Assembly: GCA_013396635.1 (NCBI GenBank)
Contig: WBMW01003175.1
Location: forward strand, 186,582 to 250,581
Direction: 5' to 3'
Length of the DNA: 64,000 nucleotides
Origin: Penelope pileata
Taxonomy: Eukaryota; Chordata; Aves; Galliformes; Cracidae
Shown: in pieces, positions 12,449 to 23,954 of the stretch
Layout of the letters: every line of letters begins with the position of its first letter
How positions within the stretch are numbered: position 1 is the stretch's first letter
The notes under the pieces: generated by a model
Told to the model about the DNA's origin: nothing
The model's database searches: none
The model's input: the letters and a program-made list of their open reading frames with translations, nothing else
Position numbers and translations under genes: made by a program

Positions 12449-12521
12449 TATCTTATCTTATCTTATCTTATCTTATCTTATCTTATCTTATCTTATCTTA
12501 TCTTATCTTATCTTATCTTAT
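12421..12521 (+). repeat. (TCTTA)20 pentanucleotide microsatellite
   Basis: Twenty uninterrupted copies of TCTTA (TAAGA on the other strand), 100 bp, with no base change. Because five is not a multiple of three, it creates a false open frame with a repeating ILSYL peptide at 12347-12553. The purity suggests recent expansion and probable length polymorphism. Confidence 0.97.
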
Positions 12522-15069
12522 CATCGCTCTTATTATCGAATCAGAGAATTTGACTGGCCAAAATTAGAAGAGGTTACATGTTAATTTTTTACAATTAAAT
12601 TTTCACACAAAGATAGCCAGTTCTTCATACTGTAACATATCATTTTTGTTTATGTTTTTCTAAAAGAAATATGGATTTTAGATTATGTTGGTATAAGCTG
12701 TGGCTGACAGGATGGTAAATTAGATCCTTTGTTTAAGGATAGCAGACTAAATTAAAATTACTGTATCTTCTGGTACGTACAAAGTTCATAACTAGCTATT
12801 GCACTTTCAATACCATTTTAGCTTCAAAAACACAGAGATCTTCATGCATAAAATGTATTAATTTAGAAATGAAAAAAAAAAAAGAAAAAAAAGAGTAAAA
12901 AGAAAACACTAGAAAGCATAGGGTTCTTTCAGTTGTTCTTTCCCTCCAAGCAGGCTGCTTACTTAACCTTGTAAAAGATGCTAGTGTGAGTTCCATTGAC
13001 TTGTTTTAAAAAATCAGTTAATCAAAGAATAATGGATAGGATGTCTTCATCTGACAACATCTGTTGATCTGAAACAGGAGAATAGCCAGTGTGACAGTGA
13101 AGGTGTTCTCTACTCTTTTTTTCCAAAGCTGAAAAAAAATGGGACATAAAGCTGTACAACCCATAACAATGTGCATGTCTTTATATGATGTTGTTCACCA
13201 GAGACTTGTCAATAGACTGAGCCATATTGGTTCTGGCAGTCTTTCTATTGGGACAATATTTGCCTTGAAGTACTATCTTTTCTCTTTTTCAATGTCAGCC
13301 TGAAGGCTCTTAGACAGCATATGTTCATTTCATGTCTTAGAGATATTGCTTCTGGTATTGCAAATGCATTACCACATTGAGCTTTTTTTGTAAAAACAGA
13401 TGGTACATATTAAGGTCTCAGTTTCTCAGACAATTTCTGCAACAATTGTACTGCATTCTTCACGTTGACAAAAACATCATCAGCATCATACAGAGAGGCA
13501 CTAGATTATGTCAGAATGGGAAATGAACGCCTACAGCAGAAAAAGTTATGCAGGCGAATTAGCTCCTTTAGAGAAATGAAGAAGGGTGTTAGTTACATTA
13601 GATAGATATTCAGTTAAAACTTAACACCCTGATCCTGTAAAGTGATATGTTTGGGTGGATCTCAGCTTTCAAGAAGATGTTCATGAATCACATTTGGAAC
13701 AGATGTTATCTTTTGTCATCTTAGGTCCTTAGACACTTAAGAGGATGTAAAAATTTGGGTGAGCACAAGAGACAATCCAGAATGTGATCACTGTGAGGGA
13801 TTTTTAGAATGACACTGAGGTGGAGATCCATGGGTCAGCAAGTAGCAGTTCAGAGCTGGGCCAAATTAGAAGACCATCTAGGACAGGCTGTCAAAAATCT
13901 GTGTGTGCAATGAAGAGGCAATAAGCAAGAAGGAAATCATTCACTCTCTCCTGGGGAGAGTATAGAAGGAACTGTCCAGTAATATTAAGGTGTCCTTAGG
14001 CAAAACTAGGGTGTTTTGTCTGACTGGAGTCATGATAGAAAAGAAACAGGAACGTTCCATTTGTACCATTAGCCCACTTTTCAGGTATTTTGCAGTGGGA
14101 GACCACTGCAGCATCAGAAGGTACTAGCTCAGTGACTATTAAATATAAGTCAGATCTATTTGTCTTCTTTTCAGGGACCATGTCAAATATTGAAAGTGGG
14201 TTGTGGGTTAAACTAAAAATTTAGGTCAGAAGTGCTGACACTGATGGCTGTTAAAATGCACACTGAAAGGTCTGAGTTTCCCCTGTGCTCATTGTTTATT
14301 CTGCTGGGAGGATAAGTGAAGATAAGACTTCTTTACCTTCATCCTACCTCATAAAGTGTAGGGTTGTTGGTTCTTCACATGAGAGGATCACCTTCTTATT
14401 AAACCTACATGATTTCCGAGTATGAGGTTCAAAGAACATCAAGCCAAGTCAAAAGAGGGGAAAACAATAAACAAAGACAAGGGTCTAATTACTGCAGCAA
14501 GTGTGTAATGCAAGGATGTGTAGGCACCTTGAACAGATAATCAACACTTCAGAAGTAGTTGGTCACAAGACAGTTACGCTGTAGCAGTTAGTCAAAAATG
14601 TCTTGCTTCTCACAGTGCTGTTTTGCATATTGTCCTTTACAGAAGCAAAATGACCTGAAACACTGCAGATGATAAGCACCATTTTGTGAGTGATGCTTGT
14701 GTTCTGAGTCTATATTTGCTGACAGTTAGCAATGACTATGGATATCTCAGAATATCAGGTTTTAAATGAGTTTTCAATTTGCTTCTATAAAGTGAAGGTA
14801 TAGCTGTGTCTCATAAAACTTATACATGGGATTAGGTTTGTATTTGGAGTGTGTTATCGAGCAGTCAGTCTAGTTCATCTTAGGAACTTACCATTTTGTT
14901 TTCTTCACGTACATCCAGTCTCCTCATTTGTTTTTTCTGTGCTCCTCCAGTCATCTGATCTTTCTTACTATGTTGCATGTCCACTAGTCAAAGAGATACG
15001 GGACCTTAGATTTGGAACTTGGCATTTTCTCACTGTAAAATTTTAAAAATCACAGATTTGACAAATATT
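12522..15069. other. Unique non-coding DNA
   Basis: No host exon or repeat family recognised. An A-rich run at about 12870-12900 is low-complexity. Frames such as 13996-14181 (minus) and 14849-15046 show no family resemblance. Confidence 0.6.
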
Positions 15070-16570
15070 AAAAAATCAAAATGGCATTAAAGTCATCATT
15101 TTTATCAAAAATACTCCAGACAGAATATGTAGCCAAGTTCTAAAAAGAAAATTGACAAACTTAGATGCTTGGAGAGTAAAAATGTTGATTTCAAATTTTA
15201 TGCTTTGGGAATAGATGAATGTACTGATGCTACAAATATGGCTCAACTTTTATCAGAGGCATTGATAAAGAATATAACATCACTGAATAAATGGTTTCTT
15301 TGGTGTCATTAAAAGACACAGCTAAATCTATTTATTTGTATGAAGCAGTAAAAATTACATTAAAGACATTTTCTTTAACCTTTGTCAGGATATCTGCTAT
15401 AGCTACTGATGGTGCCCTGGCAAAGGTTGATGAAAAAGAGGGGCTTATAAAATTAATAGAAGACGTTGCAATTGTTACCAGCAACCAGCAATTTGATGAA
15501 ATATCACTGCATCATACATCAAGAAAATTTATGCCTGAAAACTTTAAGAAGGGATAATGTCCTACAAATCATCGTGTGAATTTCATAAAGCCCAAGGGAT
15601 CGAATCATCACTAATTTCAGTAGTTCCTTAAAAGAATGGATACTGATTATGAGGCATCATTTACTTTTCTGAAGGAAGGTGACTCAGCCAGGGCAAAGTG
15701 CTAAACAGATTTTATGATTTGCGGAATGAAATCAAATTATTTATGGAACCAAAAGGAAAATTTGGCTCACAGATTTAGCATTTTTCATGGATGTGACTAC
15801 TCATTTAACTGAGTGAAATATGCATCTTCAAGGTGATCAACAACTTATCTGTGCTATGTTTCAAACCATAATGGTTTTCAAAATGAAACTTAAATTATGG
15901 TATGCTCCAGTTATGGCAAATAATTTTATGCATTTTGGTACATTGGCTAAATAGAGACCTGTGAACACTGAAAAATATTCAGCCTTGTTTTTTGTTTTGA
16001 CTAAGAAATTTGGGAATAGGCTTCAAGACTGCTGAAAAAATTATTACTTTTTTTTGAATATTTGTGACTCCGTTTTCAGTTGGGCATAAATACATTATGT
16101 GTGAATTTTCAAATGGAATGTATGAAGTTTCATTCAAATTAAAGAAAAATTTGATCATATCTCTTAACTAGACCTATGTTATCAGACAAAAATATCTCTT
16201 TCTTCACAATCATACCTGATTCATGTCATCTCTTTCTGGCAGTACATACATTTGTGAACAACTATTTTCAAAGATATAGTACAGAAAGAGTAAAATTTCA
16301 TCAAAAATCTCTGATGGATACCTTGAGAACTCGCTGAGAATTGCAAACACTTCCATCAAATCGGACTGTTGCGTTAGTTTCATAAAAACAATATGAAATA
16401 TCTCACTAGCTTTATGTTTTCGTTGCCCTCTTTTTTATGTTGTATTAAAAAATATTTTTAGAAAAGAAGCTTTCTTACTTGTATACATTAACTATATTTT
16501 TCATATGTGGCCCAAGACAATTTCTCTTCACTCAATGAGACTCAAGCAAGCCAAAAGGTTGGCCGTGCAT
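15070..16570 (+). mobile_element. hAT DNA transposon (Charlie-like), copy 2, most of the transposase region kept
   Basis: The same family as copies 1 and 3, but retaining the middle of the gene. From about 15908 it aligns with copy 1 from about 9277 (GCAAATAATTTTATGCATTT in both). The right end near 16545-16570 reads GCAAGCCAAAAGGTTGG, the expected right terminus. I could not find the matching left end, so it appears truncated or degraded on the left. Several mismatches per 50 bp against copy 1, plus indels, mark it as old. Confidence 0.85.
15185..16400 (+). pseudogene. hAT transposase relic with RNase H-like core remnants
   Basis: In order, the translated frames show IDECTDAT at about 15210 (corresponding to the first catalytic aspartate motif of hAT transposases), FIRGIDKEYNITE at about 15252, LKDTAKSIYLYEAVK at about 15303, and ISAIATDGALAKVDEKEGLI at about 15390-15450 (second aspartate motif). 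The C-terminal FQ..C and YIC-type segments follow after 15900. Frameshifts and stops occur between these blocks, including a stop just before 15291 and another after 15554. The longest intact frame is 15291-15557 (88 codons). This is a dead gene. The GTF2IRD2-like resemblance reflects shared Charlie-type ancestry, not a host gene. Confidence 0.82.
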
Positions 16571-19500
16571 ACTGCAGTTGAAGGTGAGCTATCATGTAGA
16601 TTTTGACATTTAATACTAGGTTTGCAAGGATTTTCAGTTTACTAGGACAGATGAATTTCCCAGAAATTATTTTGTTTCAAATTAATGATGGCACCTTGTT
16701 TTCCTAGTTCTTGTGGCCATTAGGGAAATACATAATTCATTCTGAAGGTGTGCAAAGATTGAGATACTTGTGTTTGTGATCAGCTTTTGCAAACAGGAAA
16801 GAAATGTCCACTTTATGTAAACAGCTGCTGAAGCGGAATGTATATTTGTTTTTTTCCCATTTAATTTTAGCCTCATTGATTCACTCTGTTCTTCTACAGT
16901 TTCACAGATCCTGGGAAAAAGCTATACAGAGGACTTAACATTCAACAAGAAGGGCAATATACATATTTTTAAGCTGAATAACAAAATTTAATTTGTCTAA
17001 TGGCTCGCTGACATAAAAACACATGCAGATAAGTCAGAGAAAAAATCATTTCTGACGTTCGAAGAAGTCTCACAAACAGCAGTTCAAGGTCTGTGTTCAA
17101 TGTTTAAATTACAAAGCAGACAATTCTGGCATATTTCCAGTTTTAACAAATTAAAGACATTTTTAATACGATAAATCCTTTATCTTTCAGTGCATTCAGT
17201 GCTGTGTTGATATTTCCTGACAACACTGTACAAAGTTTATTTTTCTTTCATTGTTCTCCAGCTAAACATGACCATGAGGTGAATTCTTGTGAAAAGAAAA
17301 CAAAGGATATTTTTTTTGAAAACCAAAAGAAATTCCTCACATCACTTGGCCCTATGAGCAGAAGGTGTGAAGGAAGGGGCTGAAATACTAGAGACATCAA
17401 ATGCTTTAGAAGCCAGCACTTGAGTGTTTAAAAAACAGACTGTCAGCTGAAATGTTTCAATGTAAGAGAGAGAGAAGGAGTGGTTCAAAGGTGTTTAAAA
17501 GGGCTGCTGGCAAGGCTTGTATCAGGAGCAGTAATAGTGAGAAAATCATCAGTGTTGATGATGGAGGGGGCAGTATCGTAGGTGGCTGAGGCACTGAAGA
17601 TGCTTGCACTGGAGCTGCAAATGGTGACACTGGTGGTTGTGGGAGGGGTTGAGGTGACAACTTTGTTAGCAGTGCTGTGTCTGATGAAGAAGTGAATGAT
17701 GCTTTCAGAATGCACCCTTCAACTTTATGTTAAAAATAGCATTTGATAAGCTATTCAAAGGGATTTGAGGGATTCTGCTTCTCCTTTGCCATATGGCTGG
17801 CTTCTCACATCAGATTTGGCACTTCCCTTCTCTCCTGAACCACAACATTAGCAAACAGGGAGCGCTGAATTTCACCACGGTCTCAATATTTGAGACTTCC
17901 ACTGGAGCCCTTTAATTCCTTTCAGATGGAAGTCTGTAATGAAACAGGGAAGAATCTCTTAATTAGACACGCCTTCACTGAAGAAAAAGAGGCAAAGTGT
18001 GAATACTCAATTGAATGTTGGATCTTGGCTTGGGTTCTTGTTTACTGTTATTGTTGTGGTTGTCAGTTCACTTTTTTTACTCAGTGAATAAACACTACCT
18101 GTTTTGTAAAGATCTGCCAGCCTTGCTACTTGCTGAGATTTGCTCCTTTTTACATTTTAGGTAAGTTGTATTTGCTTAGTAGTAGATCTTAGGGAAGTAC
18201 CAATGACTTACCTTACCTTACCCAGTCTCCTCAGTGTCACTCTTCAGTTACAGGCAGATGTAATAGATGTAGCCATAAGGAAACCTCCTTCAGTGATCAT
18301 TTAAAATTGGCAGTGCTCAGATAAGAAACTATGCTTCAAGAAAGCCTTCCCTTCTCTTGGAGAAATCTATATAAAAACAAGGGAAAATACTCTTTTGTTT
18401 ATGGATTTTTTCCTTTATTTTAATTTGATTCTGTGCGATTATTACACTGTAATATTATACATCTAAACTAGATAGAAGTTTTGCTGTAGTGACAGACTAA
18501 AGGTTCCCAATTATGACACATTGCAATTCACTTTTTTTTTTTTTTCTCAAATTCTGATTTTGAAATGGCAGGGGAAGTTGAGGGGTAGTATATTTAGTCA
18601 TTAATATGCTCCTTCTTTTCCTTCACCTCAAAACTTCCTTGACAAAAAAGACAACAAATTATTGTTTTACTCATAGATGTTGGTAATATATTTGTAACAG
18701 TGGGAAAGTAGAATACCACACAATTTGTTAATAAATATTTATTAATGTATGCAAACTTGTCCAAGCTTGTTATGTCCATAAATGTATTTTTTGAAAAAAA
18801 GAAATAGCAGAAAACTATAGAAGTTCATTATACATGACTTCCTACTTTTATTGCTGTTCATTATATAAATAATTAAACAAGAAGTGTTAATATGCTTTGT
18901 ATTTTAAAACACAGATGTGAGAAGTTCCTCTCGTGATTTTGTTTCAGAGAGTTTCTCAATTTCTCTAGCAGTGCTGCAAAATATACGTGTGTGACACTGG
19001 AATTTTGGAGGTTGTAGTGAATGGCATCATTTCAAAGGCTGTTGGCAAACATAAGTCTAGAGATATTTATGGTTAGTAGCATTCCAGCCTCTCAGTACAT
19101 AGTCTTTTCAGCTTCTGGCCAAATAGTAAATGTTAAGATTGTATCCAATGGCGCAGAGGTATTCATAGCAGACACATCTTGGTCTTATTTCAGTTCTCTG
19201 TAGAGTCCAAAGACCTGTTGTTAATTCTTGTATGAATTTATAGCCTTTCTGCTTGGACCTCTGACTCACTTAGCACTTGAAGCCAACTGAACATGGAATC
19301 AGCAAGGATGCTTATTCTCAGTAAAAACTTTTTTTGGTAAAGTTATTGACAGAGCCACCAAACATTTCTATTTCTTAGTTCTTTTAAAAGGTTTTTCCAG
19401 TTTGCTCCCTGCAAGTATATGGGTACACAATATATTCATGCTTTACCCCATTGCTCTTATAAATTATCATTTTTGAACCAAACAGCAAGATGATGTTTGA

Positions 19501-22500
19501 GAACACTGTGTTCACTAATACCTCAGAAATTTGAGCATGTGCAGACCATGTCAACCAAATTTGCATGATTACCAAGTTTTCTGGAGTGCAAAGCAGTTCT
19601 CTAAGCTGGCATTGCAGTTATTGAAAGTTTGGCTAAGTTCGTCTACGGTGGGCCTTTTCCTTGCCGCAATATCCTGGCTATATGAATGCAAATTGCTACT
19701 TTTGGGAGTCAGGAGAGATTTAATAATATGAAATGAACCTCCTTCTTAAAAGGAAGACAGGAAAATAAAAGGTTACTTTCAAGATTACTTCTGATTTCTA
19801 TTTTCAAAAGGGTTATATGAAAACCAGGTTCTTGAAACTCACCTTACTTTGATCTGTGAAGTGATGTGAACTAGAGCTGCTCACAGGTGGAGCTCATACT
19901 CACCAAGTACCTTACTGCCTCCTATGGCAAAACTGCTGACAAAGTAGTTATAATGGCTTGCATTGTGGCTACCAAACTCTCACTCAAGGCTGTCCACTTT
20001 CTTCTTATCCCATACCTTGTGGAAGATGGAATGAAAATACTGGAGAGTGAGACAAAAAAAAAAAAGCAAAATGGAAAAAATTGTGTAGACCTGAAAAAGT
20101 AAGGGCAAGGAAAGGAGTGGATATGAGGTATCGCTTTTTGAATTTGATTCCTGCTGTGGAACATAAAAGCATCAGCAAGAAAAAACAATGAGGAGGGAAA
20201 CCATCAAGGTACATGAAGGTTAATTAATAAAAAGGAATGATGAGGTAAAGCCATGTGTGATTAAATACGTTTCCTGTTTTATCATTTTAGTAACATTTGG
20301 GGACTGCATTTTTTCCTTTCTTTAATGTTTGACTATCATCTCCTGCTGAACTGCAAGGAAATAACCAGCACCACCCAAGGCATTCGGGCAATTAGCAGTG
20401 AATAACTGTATATTCCACTTTGTGCAGGCTTCTCTTGCTGTTTCAGATCCCTCCTCATTCTTTTCTTTTGCTTGCCTGGTGGTCTCCCCACTCATGCCTG
20501 ATTGTTGCTTCTCGGCTGCTCTTTCAGGTCAATGCCCCTTACATGTTGCAGTGTCCTCTTTTACTGAGAAAAGCTCATTGTGATGAATACCAATTTTGTG
20601 CAACCAATTTGAAACACTTCTAAGCAAACTACCTAAAAATCCTCATGTAAACACTGTATAAGTTATTCATGAGTAGATCCCTAAGGTCCGTATCTTCCCA
20701 TTGCATGTTAAAAAAAAATGTGTCTGGCAGGTGAGGAGAGTACAGAGTGGGAGAATCATCTCAGAAGATCTGCAGCTTTTTAGCTATTTCCAAGCTACCA
20801 TGTGGGCCCGTTGGCAGCAAGGCCAGTGCTGTTCTGTGTCAGCAGGAGGTGCTGCCAACAGCTCTCACAGAGGATGTCTAAGGAACAATAGTGCTCCTGC
20901 CTGCAGATCTTTGTCCTGAAGTGTCTCATCTGAAGTGTCTAAGCAGTGGTTTATCACAGCTGGTTTACAGTGTTTCCAGATTCTCTTCACAGTAGTAGAG
21001 TTTCTGACATATTTCAAAAAGTGCAACTCTTTGGGAGTACTGCAATAGCCTGGACCAAGACTCTCAGGAGATTTTGAGAATGTATTTTTTGACCCACTAG
21101 TATTCAGGAATGTGAGTGCCTATCTATCCTCTGCACAGACTTCAGGCCTGCCTTTATCCACTGTTTCTTTAGTGTCAATTCAGTTCTGAACAGGCCTGCA
21201 GAAAACCAGAAGGTTACTGAACACAAAGGGAAAGAGACCAATTACAAGTGACCTGGGGGGAGCAAAGTATATATGTCACTGAAGGATTGTGGTGGAATGG
21301 CTGACAGGAGTAGAAGCTAATTCTATACCAAAACTCTAAAGGCATTCATCAAAGGGGAAAATTTTTACATAGTGAAATTTAACCAAACGGCATACCTAGC
21401 TCATTAGAGTGTGCACATATTTATTTTGATATTATTATGCAATTGCAGGAGAGGTAAAGCTGAGAATGGAAGGTTTGCTGGGAGTAGCTCTGGTTCAGAA
21501 GTCTTTCAGATGGGACCTACAGCTTAAGACACACCTGTGAAAGAAAGCCTTCAAACTTTACAGCATTATATTCATTCTGTTCATTATTTCTTTCCAAATG
21601 TTGGGNTAAGTGCAACATTTTGAAAATACACCACAACACCTACCAAGGCAGATTTGAAAGTATTACTAATGAAAATAAAAGCACATATGAAACAGATGTA
21701 GGCAGTCAGTGATTACTAAATTTTCAGTTGCATTTAGGACAGTAATACTTTCAAGTTTGAAAAGATTTTCAGCCTTTTTTATATGTGTTTTCTTAGTTCC
21801 ATTCAAAACCGTATATTGCATACTTTTGTTCCATCATCTGTAGCTTTTTCTGACAGGAAAAATAATCAAAGTGCCACTCAGCCTTTGAAAGCTGGTAAGT
21901 TAGTTGATCAGTAATAAAATTACAATGAGCCTCAACAATTGTGAAGTGACTTCCTCAGGTGGCTTTCCTCCTGCAAAGCAATCTTAGGGGGCCAGGCCAC
22001 CTTGGCAGTGGCTCTCTGCATGACAGCATTTGGTGCCAAGCTCCTTCACAGGCTGCCTTCCCACAACAGTGTACAGAAGGTACTCTGGAAGATTTGGTCC
22101 CATGGCTCAACTCTTTCAGCTTCACTTCAGAAATCACAGAGTGTTACCTGTGACTCCATTATAGCTTTGAAGGTCTCAGTGAATGAAGGTTAGTACTACA
22201 GGATATATTTTTCCCTCGCTACTGAGGTCCCTGTTGGTTCTGCTGCATTCCACTTTGCAGCTGGGAAGATACTAGTGGGATTCCTTGTTTCCTGGAATGA
22301 CTGCATGGACAAATGGAGAAAATGGGCTTCAGAAACAGACAGATTCTGACTATCTCTGCTTTCATACTGAATGGCAAAAAGACAAATTGAGTTAGTAAGT
22401 CTGCTTCTGGATATTGCTGTGGATTTAGCCAGATCTCAGCCTGGAACCTGCAATATGTCCTCTCCACTTGCAGTATTCCTAACACAGTCCAGCCAACACC

Positions 22501-23903
22501 TTGCCCTTCCCTTAGCTGTGCTCTGATGACAGCCAGTCACAACTGAAGCCAGTCAACTGCCTGTCCTGTACTTTGGAATCTGCAGGGAAGAGGACAGTTT
22601 TTTGCAGGCCCAGAGGGACCTGAGCAACTTTTAGCTAGAGAAATGGAACTGGTCAGACCTTCCTAAATTCCTAGACATATTAACAGGTTTTCCCTTGGTA
22701 GCTGTGGTTGTTTTCCTCACAATGTCTTTGTTGTTCAGCTGCATGCAAATAACTTCATAGATATTAGATAGTCCTACCACCAGAAAAATCATGTCTTGGT
22801 CAAGAGTCATTGTGCATTTCCCAAAGCAGCTTGCTAGTCTATCTGAACTTCTAGCATCCAAGCTCAAAAGCACTGTTTGCTATGTTTTCCAGTTTCCCAT
22901 CTCTGTGAAATACAGCTGCAGTGTTCACTCTCAGCATTCTCTACGACATTCTTTCAGAGGGAAAACTGCTGAGGACAACAGCTGCTGTCAGGCAGACAAA
23001 ATAAAATGGACATCAGCTATAGGTGGAGAAAACATTCTCACAGAAAAAATGGTACATTCTGTGGTATCTTGGAAAAATGGTAGTTTATACAATCATGGTG
23101 TTGCACAGAAACCTGTGGCATTCTGGGATTAAATGGACGATTCATACTGTATAGAGTTGTTGTTTCTGACTTCATGAGTATTTTGCTTGTCAACTCCTTT
23201 TAAGTGAATAGTATGATATTTAGCAGTATCACAATACATCTTTTGACCTCAACATGGATAAAAATTCAAATGGTGTTAGCCATTACTATCTATTGAGACT
23301 TATATAATCAATGGAGATATATAGAACTCTCCTGAGACTGATTTAGAGTTTAGAATACCTAAGGTATACTAACTTGCTCTCAGAGAAGCCTGGACATAGA
23401 GGAGCCTGCGGAGATTAGTCTTTGTAAGAATTTTTTTTTTTTTTTGGTGCATTCTATTGCATCCAGGTAGCTATTTCAGAATAATGATGATCAAAGGAAA
23501 GAAGAGAAAGAGTAATCAGAGGGAAGAACTTCAGCAAAGTGCAAACTGAACAACCACCATATAGTTCCAGGTTTTCAGCATGGTTTCACTGATGAATTAT
23601 CATTGCAGATATCTGTTCTGTCTCTATGAACATACAGGTGCATAATAGATGCAAAAGAGCAGATTCAATTTTAAAGTCTATTTGTACAAGTGCAAAGTAT
23701 ACCTTGTACAAGGTATAAGGCAGTAGATGACCAAACTGCTAAGTCTATGAGGTTTTTTAATTAAATCTCTCTATGTCTTCCCTCCCTCCAAGAAGTCATT
23801 CATAATGAGTCACTAAAAACTGTTATTTCAAGGATTGACAGACACTACCATATTTAATGTCCAGTGTGTTTAATGTCATTTGCTTCCTTCTCTTCAACAC
23901 AAA
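16571..23903. other. Unique non-coding DNA up to the assembly gap
   Basis: Seven kilobases without a recognised gene or interspersed repeat. Small items: an exact 7-bp-stem hairpin at 17880-17896, a short TTACC run near 18208, poly-T runs near 18533 and 23431-23445, and a single N at 21606. Overlapping minus-strand frames at 17457-17715 give Ser/Thr/Pro-rich peptides but no domain. Frames at 22791-23132 and 22219-22485 are similarly anonymous. Confidence 0.6.
23698..23717. repeat. Perfect 20-bp palindrome
   Basis: TATACCTTGTACAAGGTATA equals its own reverse complement over all 20 bases. It lies in unique DNA. It could be a dimeric protein binding site or chance. Confidence 0.95.
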
Positions 23904-23943
23904 NNNNNNNNNNNNNNNNNNNNNNNNNNNNNNNNNNNNNNNN
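23904..23943. other. Assembly gap (40 N)
   Basis: Forty consecutive N. The left flank ends in AAA and the right flank resumes with about 11 more A, so the missing bases are probably part of an A-rich run that the assembler could not close. The true length is unknown. Confidence 0.98.
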
Positions 23944-23954
23944 AAAAAAAAAAA

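Noticed and set aside
12347..12553. Repetitive ILSYL protein frame
   Set aside because: It is created entirely by the (TCTTA)20 microsatellite, which stays open in this frame.
15291..15557. Possible host GTF2IRD2-like gene
   Set aside because: The resemblance is confined to the Charlie-type transposase part, there are no GTF2I repeats nearby, and the frame is broken on both sides.
17457..17715. Two overlapping minus-strand Ser/Thr/Pro-rich frames
   Set aside because: They compete in different frames, have biased composition and no domain; chance is the simplest reading.
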